From the NCBI GenBank assembly GCA_965369325.1, contig CBDUQI010000287.1, forward strand, positions 1-6,065: a DNA stretch of 6,065 bases, given 5' to 3'. Position 1 is the first letter of the stretch. Every line of letters starts with the position of its first letter. Under the pieces are notes generated by a model. That model had not been told where the DNA came from. It saw nothing but the letters and a program-made list of their open reading frames with translations, and did no database searches. The position numbers were made by a program, and so were the translations under genes. This document shows, piece by piece, positions 1-6,065 of this stretch. Origin of the DNA: CBDUQI01 sp965369325 (lineage in GTDB: Bacteria; Pseudomonadota; Gammaproteobacteria; Steroidobacterales; JBCBZW01).

Positions 1-79
1 AAACGGGTTCGGGTAGTACCATCCGTTCTTGACCTATGTCACACCGATTTTTCGGGGGCGGGGCTAAGATCATAAAATA
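1..79 (+). other. Leader of the fimV-like gene, no firm promoter
   Basis: This stretch holds no supported gene. A TTGACC box at 29-34 resembles a -35 element, but no -10 box stands at 16-18 bp spacing; TAAGAT (65-70) and CATAAAAT (71-78) are AT-rich but too far away. A small perfect inverted repeat, CCGA-TTTT-TCGG, lies at 44-55. A promoter is likely here or just upstream, but its position cannot be fixed. Confidence 0.3.
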
Positions 80-2440
80 ATGAAGAGGACAAAAGACTCT
101 AAACGGGACGACGCGGCGGTGACGCCACGGACGTCCGCACGGCTGACCGACGGCGTCCGACTTGCCACCTGGTCCGCCGCCTTCGCGACGGTGATCGGAA
201 GTGCCTCCGCGCACGCACTGGCCATCGAGCAAATGAAAGTCCGCTCGGCTCTGGGGCAACCACTAAGTGCCTCTGTCCAACTTGCACTTGCGCCCGGCGA
301 ACGAGTGCCCGTCGGATGTGCTTCAGCCATCGTGCCGCGCACGGCCAGCAGTGAGTTGCCCTGGTTGTATGACGTGGCCGTACGACTAGCACCTAACAGC
401 AAGCCACCGCGGCTAAATTTATTCACCTCCAAACCCGTGCTGGAACCGCTAAGCTCTTTGATGCTGACACTGGACTGCCCGGGTATACCGGTCGTCCAGC
501 GCACATTTTTGGTAATGCTGGATCCGCCACTGCTGTCCGAGCCGAACGAAGATGGCCGGTATGCCGAGACGCCGGCATCACCTCAGCCTGGCGCTGCATC
601 ATCGCGGCCGGCTGCAACCGTGGCATCCTCGCGCGCGCAACTAGAGCGAACTGTAACCGCCCCACAGACCGGCACGTACGGCACCTCCCTCAGCGCAGGC
701 GACAGCTACATCGTGCGTCGCGGCGACACAGTGTCCACCATTGCCTCACGCATTAGCGGCCGCCCGTCCGGAAGCGTCTGGGTGCTGGCAAGCGATCTGG
801 TGAAACTGAACCCGGACGCATTACTTGCCAACGATGCAAACCAGCTACTGGAAGGCGCCCGCATAACACTGCCGCCACTACGCGCAGATTGGGATGCCGA
901 AGCGGGCACACATATGCTCACCCAGGTTAGCCGCAGTGCCGCGGAAAATGCGCCGGGCGAACCCGCTAACAAGAACCCGCGCTCACAGGAGCGACCTACG
1001 TCGGCACGCCTGGGCAGTAGTGCGCCATTGGCACCAGATGAGAAGCCGAGCAGTATTCCGCGCCAGCCCACGCTGCCAGGGCGCGAGCCACTGCGGGTGG
1101 ACGAAGCGCTGGTGATGAGCACACGCTTGTCGCAAATCTCGCGTGATCGTCTGGTGATGCGCGAGCAGGGCTTTGATCAGGCCGAGCGTATTGCCCGCGG
1201 CCGGCTCACGGCACTGGCTGCACGCGAGACCTTTTTCTCTATTATGGCCGGCGCGGAGCCCGTGCTTGCTGAGGCGCAGGAAGCCGGCTCGAACGCGGCG
1301 GAGAGCGAGCCACCAACCGCGGCGGTTGCGAGCGCGGCTCAACCGCAGGTCGACGCACCGCCTGCGCCGGTGGTGGCGGCTGCCATCGCGCCGTCGCCGA
1401 TGCTCGTCGGCGAACGCAGCACGCTGTCCTGGTTGCCGATACTACTCGCCCTGCTACTGGGTGCCGGCGCCGCTGGATGGCTAGTGCGCCGTCAGATTCG
1501 ACGCGCTTATCGAAGCGAACTGCGCCGCTACCTGCGGGCACGCCGCCGCCGTGCACACCGCTCGATCAACGAACCCACCTCTGTCTTCCATACCCCGAGC
1601 AGCGGCATTATCGTTAACGAGGACAGCTCCGATACGGCCGCAGTCAGTGTGCTGAGCGGGGCAGGCGCAAGCACGTACACCGGGGGTGACGCCACTGCCC
1701 CCATGCCGCAGCTAGATACCGCCGCGGCACTAGTTGACCCGAGCCCCACGGCCGATGTGCCGGCAAGCACACTGCTCGGGAATGAGGATTTGACCTTCGA
1801 CCCGCCCATCCTGCAGGAAACCGCTGACAGCGAAGACGGGGCAGATCTGCCGACCGACCTGCTACAGCAGGCGCTGTCGGGCGCGCAAAATACACTCGAA
1901 GAAGATCTAATTGACACTGCCATGCCGGTGGCCAACGAAGAACCGCCGTCGATGGAACTGCTCAATTTGGACGGCGACATGCAGGGCGACGAAGCAGCGC
2001 TGGACGCCATCTACTTAGATGAAGAGGCAATCGATGAGACCGGCGACATTACGATTGGCGACGTGTTTGATCTTTCCACCGATGATGGCACTGCGGAAGA
2101 AGAAATAGAGGTCGACGCTGCCTCGCTGTCGGCGCTCGAGAAGCTGGTAATCCGCGAGGTACGCCCGCCCAAGAACAAGCACTCGCCGGAAGGAGATGCC
2201 GAAGATGACATCAGCGGCACCAGCCTGAACACGGTGGACATGCCACTGGATACCGCGCTGATGGAAATTATTTACGCCGAGGCTTACACCGAAGAAGACA
2301 ACGAAGACCAAAAAGAAGAAGAGCAGATCAGCGACGATGACATCGACGCACTGTTCCAGCAGAGCGTGGTGCAGGAAGACGACGACGCCGACACTGAAGG
2401 GGACGGTCGCAAACTACCCGCAGCAGACGGGCGCCGCTAG
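80..2440 (+). CDS. FimV/HubP-like polar landmark protein with LysM domain and acidic cytoplasmic tail
   Basis: FimV/HubP proteins are single-pass inner-membrane proteins that bind peptidoglycan through LysM and organise the cell pole (type IV pili, flagella, chemotaxis, chromosome origin). Seen here, in order: a signal peptide with a long charged n-region (residues 1-29) and likely cleavage near ASAHA (41-46); a FimV N-terminal domain (about 47-150) with the RSALGQPLSA block, Cys80 and Cys133 and a closing LDPP; a Ser/Pro/Ala-rich linker; a LysM domain (about 208-265, YIVRRGDTVSTIASR then VKLNPDALL); another low-complexity linker; a membrane span (about 450-469); a patch with 13 arginines (470-494) that predicts a cytoplasmic C-terminus; and a Glu/Asp-rich tail (about 514-776). 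The TPR-like C-terminal FimV domain is not recognisable. The ATG at 80 has only a weak TAAG ribosome-site match at 65-68. Family call is firm from the N-terminal and LysM blocks; orthology to fimV or hubP proper is inferred, so no symbol is given. Confidence 0.87.
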   Translation: MKRTKDSKRDDAAVTPRTSARLTDGVRLATWSAAFATVIGSASAHALAIEQMKVRSALGQPLSASVQLALAPGERVPVGCASAIVPRTASSELPWLYDVAVRLAPNSKPPRLNLFTSKPVLEPLSSLMLTLDCPGIPVVQRTFLVMLDPPLLSEPNEDGRYAETPASPQPGAASSRPAATVASSRAQLERTVTAPQTGTYGTSLSAGDSYIVRRGDTVSTIASRISGRPSGSVWVLASDLVKLNPDALLANDANQLLEGARITLPPLRADWDAEAGTHMLTQVSRSAAENAPGEPANKNPRSQERPTSARLGSSAPLAPDEKPSSIPRQPTLPGREPLRVDEALVMSTRLSQISRDRLVMREQGFDQAERIARGRLTALAARETFFSIMAGAEPVLAEAQEAGSNAAESEPPTAAVASAAQPQVDAPPAPVVAAAIAPSPMLVGERSTLSWLPILLALLLGAGAAGWLVRRQIRRAYRSELRRYLRARRRRAHRSINEPTSVFHTPSSGIIVNEDSSDTAAVSVLSGAGASTYTGGDATAPMPQLDTAAALVDPSPTADVPASTLLGNEDLTFDPPILQETADSEDGADLPTDLLQQALSGAQNTLEEDLIDTAMPVANEEPPSMELLNLDGDMQGDEAALDAIYLDEEAIDETGDITIGDVFDLSTDDGTAEEEIEVDAASLSALEKLVIREVRPPKNKHSPEGDAEDDISGTSLNTVDMPLDTALMEIIYAEAYTEEDNEDQKEEEQISDDDIDALFQQSVVQEDDDADTEGDGRKLPAADGRR
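2327..2365 (+). other. FliM-like short motif in the acidic tail of the FimV-like protein
   Basis: Residues 750-762 read ISDDDIDALFQQS. The core (Ser, acidic residues, then Ile-Asp-Ala-Leu) resembles the N-terminal peptide of FliM (consensus near LSQ-x-EIDALL), which binds phosphorylated CheY. It sits in a tail predicted to be disordered, 24 residues before the C-terminus. The resemblance is seen directly; any protein-binding role is inference. Confidence 0.45.
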
Positions 2441-2477
2441 CCCGCCAATCGCACCACCGCCTTCCAAACGCCGCCCG

Positions 2478-3800
2478 CTACGGCAGGTCGCGATAGACCA
2501 CCCCGTCTTTCATCACAAACTGCACGCGTTCAAGCTCGGTAATGTCTGCCAGTGGATCGCCGCTAACGGCGATCAGATCGGCAATCTGGCCGTCGCGCAA
2601 ACTCCCCAGCCGTGGCAGGTCCATAAACTGTGCGGCGACTGAGGTCGCCGACTTGATGGCCGTCATCGGGCGCATTCCGCCATCGACCATTAACGCGAAC
2701 TCACGGGCATTCTCACCATGCGGCGAGACACCGGTGTCCGTGCCGAACACGATGGGCACACCCGCCTTGTGCGCACGGGCGAAGGTCTTGGCAATCAGCG
2801 GGCCTATCGACGCCGCTTTCGGGCGCACCAGATCCGGAAAGAAGCCATCGATTTTTGCTTTTTCCGCCACCCATTCGCCGGCAAGAATGGTCGGTACGTA
2901 GAAGGTGCCGTGCTGCTTCATCAAGCGCATTACCTCCTCGTCCATATAAGTCCCGTGCTCGATCGAAGAGATGCCGGCCTGGATCGCCCGTTTCATCCCC
3001 TGCGCGCCGTGTGCGTGCGCGGCCACCATCATGCCGTAGTCGCGCGCGGTCTGGATGATCGCATCCACCTCCTCCTGGTGGAATTGCGGATTGCTGCCAT
3101 TTTTGGCCACGCTCAACACGCCACCGGTAATGGTGATCTTGATCAGATCGGAGCCTTCCTTGTAACGCTGGCGCACGGCCTTGGCGGCATCGTGCGGTCC
3201 GTTGATCACCCCTTGTGCAGGACCTGGATCGCCGCGCAACGTCGCCGCCCAGCCGTTAGTGGGGTCGGCATGGCCGCCGGTGGTGGCGATTGACCGGCCC
3301 GCGGTAAAGATACGGGGTCCGACCGCATGGCCCTGCTCTATGGCTTTGCGCAGCGCAATCGTGACGTTATAGATGTCGCCCAGATCGCGCACTGTGGTGA
3401 ACCCCGCCTGTAGGGTCTTGCGCGCATTGCTGGCCGCTTGCAGCGCGAAGTCCGCTTCGTTCAGACGAAACCGATCAAGCTGGCTGCGGGCGGTGTACTC
3501 GTAAGACAAATGCGTGTGCATGTCCATCAGCCCGGGCAGCACTGTGTATTCACGTAAATCGATGTAGGTATCCTGCTTGCCGGGCGTGGCGAACCCCTCG
3601 CGCATTTCGCGAATTTGCCCGTCGCTGATCACCAGCGTCACATCACTTTGTGGCCGGTCGGCCACTCCGTCGATCAAGCGGCCGGCATGAACTATCGTAT
3701 CGGCGCTGGCCTGGCCTACGCACAACAACGCGGCCAACACGCCAAGCCCCGTGCAAAACGCGCGGCTGAGTGTGCGGCGTAAGCCTGAGAGATTCATCAT
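2478..3800 (-). CDS. Exported metal-dependent amidohydrolase, imidazolonepropionase/prolidase-like
   Basis: Probably a periplasmic or secreted hydrolase of the amidohydrolase superfamily. Members of this subgroup include Xaa-Pro- and Xaa-Arg/Lys-type dipeptidases and imidazolonepropionase-like enzymes; the substrate cannot be read from sequence. A Sec signal peptide (1-33) has an Arg-rich n-region, a hydrophobic core and a GQASA-D cleavage site, with no lipobox. The mature part (407 residues) has the usual N-terminal beta-sandwich strands (VHAGRLIDG) and then the TIM barrel. Expected metal ligands are all present: HTH at 95-97, candidate carboxylated Lys221 (DLIKITITGG), His262 (AAHAHG), His282 (IEHGT) and Asp355 (GTDTG). 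The C-terminal LRDGQIADLIAVSGDP segment is typical. Two ATGs are adjacent at the start (3798-3800 and 3795-3797); the first is chosen because AAGGA lies 7 nt upstream. It follows parC by 60 bp on the same strand. It looks intact and active; the precise reaction is unknown. Confidence 0.9.
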   Translation of the reverse strand: MMNLSGLRRTLSRAFCTGLGVLAALLCVGQASADTIVHAGRLIDGVADRPQSDVTLVISDGQIREMREGFATPGKQDTYIDLREYTVLPGLMDMHTHLSYEYTARSQLDRFRLNEADFALQAASNARKTLQAGFTTVRDLGDIYNVTIALRKAIEQGHAVGPRIFTAGRSIATTGGHADPTNGWAATLRGDPGPAQGVINGPHDAAKAVRQRYKEGSDLIKITITGGVLSVAKNGSNPQFHQEEVDAIIQTARDYGMMVAAHAHGAQGMKRAIQAGISSIEHGTYMDEEVMRLMKQHGTFYVPTILAGEWVAEKAKIDGFFPDLVRPKAASIGPLIAKTFARAHKAGVPIVFGTDTGVSPHGENAREFALMVDGGMRPMTAIKSATSVAAQFMDLPRLGSLRDGQIADLIAVSGDPLADITELERVQFVMKDGVVYRDLP

Positions 3801-3807
3801 TGAACTG

Positions 3808-3812
3808 TCCTT
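3808..3812 (-). promoter_or_regulatory. Shine-Dalgarno site of the amidohydrolase gene
   Basis: On the minus strand this reads AAGGA, 7 nt before the ATG at 3800-3798, which is near-ideal spacing. It supports the first of the two adjacent ATG codons as the start. No convincing -35/-10 pair is seen in the 60 bp gap, so transcription may come from parC or from a promoter inside the end of parC. Confidence 0.75.
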
Positions 3813-3860
3813 TTTTGCCCCTAAGCGCCCTCGCGTAGGTTTTTTCTAAACCGCCCTCGC
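3811..3860 (-). repeat. Imperfect tandem duplication in the parC-amidohydrolase gap
   Basis: Plus-strand positions 3826-3834 and 3852-3860 are both CGCCCTCGC, 26 bp apart. Each copy is preceded by CTAA (3821-3824 and 3846-3849) and, further left, by a run of six T (3811-3816 and 3840-3845). The two units differ by small insertions (GCCC after the first T run, one extra base before CGCCCTCGC in the second). Together they fill almost the whole gap. Their role is unknown. No canonical GC-hairpin-plus-U-run terminator is formed. Confidence 0.7.
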
Positions 3861-6065
3861 TTAACTCTTGCAGTCGATGGCCTCAACCTTACGCCAACCC
3901 CGGGGCAGCAACGCACCGCGACGCCCACGCACCCCTTCAAAGCGCTCAAGATCACCGGCCTTTAACGTCATATCCCGATCGCCGCTGGTGTGCACCATCA
4001 GTGCCTGGCCCTGCGCAAGCACCGCAACACCAACCAGCGTCTCGGGCGGATCGGTCTTGGCCTGCAAGGCCAGAATCTTATTGCCTTTGCCGCGCGTCAG
4101 TTCTGGCAGTTCATCCAGCCCGAACACCAACAGGCGCCCTGCGCTGCTGACCGCCGCAACCTTAATCGCCTCCGCCGCCACAATAGCCGGCACTAATACC
4201 CCATACCCCTTGGGCACGGTCAGCGTCGCCTTTCCAGCGCGGTTGCGCGTGTACAAATCGCCCAGCTTCACGCTAAAGCCGTAACCCGCACTGCTAGCCA
4301 GCAACCAGCGTTGTTCGGGATCGCCAATCATCACGCCACAAAATACTGCCCCGTCTGAGGGGTTCAGCCGCCCGGAAAGCGGCTCGCCCTGCCCTCGCGC
4401 CGAAGGCAGTGTATGCGCCTGCAGTGCGTAGCAACGCCCGCGGCTGTCAATAAATACCGCCTGTTGATTGCTACGCCCGCGGGAGCTGGCCAGAAAGCCA
4501 TCGCCCGCTTTGTAACTAAGCGCACCGGGATCGATATCATGGCCTTTGGCCGCACGTGCCCAGCCGCGCTGCGAGAGCACCACAGTCACGGGATCGGAAC
4601 TGACCAGCGCTGTCTCGTCCATAGCCTTGGCCGCCTCACGCTGCACCAGCGGGCAACGCCTGGGATCGCCCAGTTTCTCGGCGTCTTCGAGAATCTCTGT
4701 ACGCACCAGCGTCTTAAGGCGCGCGCGGCTGCCCAGAATTTTCTCCAGCCCCTTGCGCTCTTTGCTCAGCGCGTCTTTCTCGCCCTGGATTTTGATTTCT
4801 TCCAGTTTGGCCAGGCGGCGCAGCTTTAACTCCAGGATAGCCTCGGCCTGGATGTCGCTTAAGTCGAAGCGCGCCATCAACTCAGCCTTGGGCTCGTCCT
4901 CATACCGGATGATCGCAATCACCTCATCGATATTCAGATAGGCGATCAGATAGCCGTCCAGCAGGTGCAGGCGCGTCATCACCTTATCCAGCTGGAACTC
5001 CAGCCGCCGCTTCACCGTCTCAAGGCGGTACTTAAGCCACTCCTCAAGCAGCGACTTCAGATCGAACACGCGCGGGCGTCCGTCCAGCGCGATGGCATTA
5101 AGGTTGATGCGCACGGTGCGCTCAAGATCGGTGGTCGCGAACAAGTGTTGCATTAGTGCTTCAACGTCCACTCTGTTAGAGCGTGGCACCAGCACCAGCC
5201 GGGTAGGGTTCTCGTGATCGGCCTCATCACGCAAGTCTTCTAGCATGGGCAGCTTTTTCGCCCGCATCTGGCTGGCGATCTGCTCTTGGATGCGCGAGCC
5301 GGACACCTGATGCGGCAGCGCCGTCACCACCACGTCTGTGCCTTCGCGCTCGTATCGCGCCCGCAATCTGATGGTGCCGTTACCGGATTGGTAAATCTGG
5401 CGAATGTCCTCCGCCGGCGTGACAATCTCGGCGCCCGTCGGAAAATCAGGTGCGGGGATATGCGCGTAGAACTCATCCTCGGTGCACCGGGGCGCATCCA
5501 GCAACTGCACGCAGGCGTTGGCCAGCTCTCGCAGGTTGTGCGGCGGAATATCGGTAGACATGCCCACCGCAATCCCGGTGGCGCCATTGAGCAGTACATT
5601 GGGCAGGCGCGCCGGCAATGACAGCGGCTCGTTCATGGTGCCGTCAAAGTTGGGCCCCCACGCCACCGTGCCCTGGCCCAACTCGGACAACAGGGTGGCG
5701 GCGTAGGCGGTCAGGCGCGATTCGGTATAGCGCATGGCGGCAAAGGACTTGGGCTCGTCCTGGGCGCCGAAGTTACCCTGGCCGTCCACCACCGGATAGC
5801 GGTAAGAGAACGGTTGCGCCATCAGCACCAGCGCTTCGTAGCAGGCCGAGTCCCCGTGCGGATGGTATTTACCAATCACGTCACCCACGGTGCGGGCCGA
5901 TTTTTTATGCTTGGATGAGGCCGACAGACCCAGCTCGCTCATCGCATAAACGATGCGCCGCTGCACCGGTTTGAGCCCGTCGCTCACCTGCGGCAGGGCT
6001 CGATCCAGAATCACGTACATGGAGTAGTCGAGGTAGGCCTTCTCGGTAAAATCGCGCAGAGCCAG
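3861..6065 (-). CDS. parC: DNA topoisomerase IV subunit A (ParC), 5' end beyond the window
   Basis: ParC is the DNA-cleaving subunit of the ParC2ParE2 type IIA topoisomerase that decatenates daughter chromosomes and relaxes supercoils. The frame stays open to the right edge: the last 45 bases encode LALRDFTEKAYLDYS, matching E. coli ParC from Leu8. The Met at 6020-6018 is therefore internal (E. coli Met23), and about eight residues are missing. Counting from that Met: the winged-helix/quinolone region KYHPHGDSACYEA is at 51-63, with Ser58 and Glu62 equivalent to E. coli Ser80 and Glu84; the catalytic tyrosine is Tyr98 in AAMRYTES (E. coli Tyr120); the tower and coiled-coil span about 340-450; and a beta-pinwheel C-terminal domain runs from about 473, containing HDIDPGALSYKAGD and RGKGNKI. 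ParC rather than GyrA is indicated by the close overall match to E. coli ParC, the short C-terminal domain and the absence of a canonical GyrA box (QRRGGKG). The partner parE is not in the window. Confidence 0.97.
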   Translation of the reverse strand: MALRDFTEKAYLDYSMYVILDRALPQVSDGLKPVQRRIVYAMSELGLSASSKHKKSARTVGDVIGKYHPHGDSACYEALVLMAQPFSYRYPVVDGQGNFGAQDEPKSFAAMRYTESRLTAYAATLLSELGQGTVAWGPNFDGTMNEPLSLPARLPNVLLNGATGIAVGMSTDIPPHNLRELANACVQLLDAPRCTEDEFYAHIPAPDFPTGAEIVTPAEDIRQIYQSGNGTIRLRARYEREGTDVVVTALPHQVSGSRIQEQIASQMRAKKLPMLEDLRDEADHENPTRLVLVPRSNRVDVEALMQHLFATTDLERTVRINLNAIALDGRPRVFDLKSLLEEWLKYRLETVKRRLEFQLDKVMTRLHLLDGYLIAYLNIDEVIAIIRYEDEPKAELMARFDLSDIQAEAILELKLRRLAKLEEIKIQGEKDALSKERKGLEKILGSRARLKTLVRTEILEDAEKLGDPRRCPLVQREAAKAMDETALVSSDPVTVVLSQRGWARAAKGHDIDPGALSYKAGDGFLASSRGRSNQQAVFIDSRGRCYALQAHTLPSARGQGEPLSGRLNPSDGAVFCGVMIGDPEQRWLLASSAGYGFSVKLGDLYTRNRAGKATLTVPKGYGVLVPAIVAAEAIKVAAVSSAGRLLVFGLDELPELTRGKGNKILALQAKTDPPETLVGVAVLAQGQALMVHTSGDRDMTLKAGDLERFEGVRGRRGALLPRGWRKVEAIDCKS

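Noticed and set aside
1..75. Open plus-strand frame from the left edge to TAA at 73-75, possibly the tail of an upstream gene
   Set aside because: Only 24 codons are visible, they match no family I recognise, and this length is common by chance in GC-rich DNA.
1528..2010. 160-codon minus-strand open frame opposite the fimV-like gene
   Set aside because: Its Ser/Ala-rich composition is what results from reading acidic and Ala-rich codons in reverse. It shows no ribosome site or family signature.
2101..2400. GAA/GAC-rich, repeat-like DNA near the end of the fimV-like gene taken as a nucleotide repeat
   Set aside because: No fixed period is visible. The pattern follows from Glu/Asp codons in the acidic tail.
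2428..2444. CGGGC/GCCCG inverted repeat as an intrinsic terminator
   Set aside because: The stem is only 5 bp with a 7 nt loop and no T run follows on either strand.
2718..3293. 191-codon plus-strand open frame opposite the amidohydrolase
   Set aside because: It is His/Arg-rich, lacks any recognisable domain and lies wholly antisense to a gene with all its catalytic motifs intact. It is a shadow frame of GC-rich coding DNA.
3836..3850. GGTTT/AAACC hairpin after parC as a terminator
   Set aside because: The stem is short and AT-rich (minus-strand 5 bp, 5 nt loop) and is not followed by a U run. It is part of the repeat unit.
6018..6020. ATG at 6020-6018 as the start of parC
   Set aside because: The frame stays open to the window edge, and the 15 upstream codons (LALRDFTEKAYLDYS) match the ParC N-terminus. 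The Met is the conserved internal one in YSMYVI.

Overview
The window comes from a GC-rich proteobacterial chromosome. The ParC sequence and the FimV-type protein point to a gamma- or betaproteobacterium; I cannot place it more finely by eye. It is densely coded and holds three genes. I see no RNA gene, CRISPR array, insertion sequence or phage-like segment.

Layout: positions 1-79 are a short leader. Positions 80-2440 (+) encode a 786-residue FimV/HubP-like inner-membrane protein. It has a periplasmic FimV N-terminal domain, a LysM domain, one membrane span, an arginine-rich juxtamembrane patch and a long, very acidic cytoplasmic tail. Positions 2478-3800 (-) encode a 440-residue secreted metal-dependent amidohydrolase of the imidazolonepropionase/prolidase-like type. 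Positions 3861-6065 (-) encode topoisomerase IV subunit A (ParC), which runs off the right edge and lacks only about eight N-terminal residues by comparison with E. coli ParC.

The fimV-like gene converges on the amidohydrolase gene with a 37 bp gap. The amidohydrolase gene lies 60 bp downstream of parC on the same strand, so the two could share a transcript. That 60 bp gap holds an imperfect tandem duplication and a good Shine-Dalgarno site. ParC decatenates replicated chromosomes and FimV/HubP proteins organise the cell pole. The amidohydrolase has no evident functional link to either.

I do not see a whole new system here. The most unusual item is the FimV-like protein. It appears to lack the C-terminal TPR-like FimV domain and instead ends in an acidic tail carrying a short motif that resembles the CheY-binding N-terminal peptide of the flagellar switch protein FliM.
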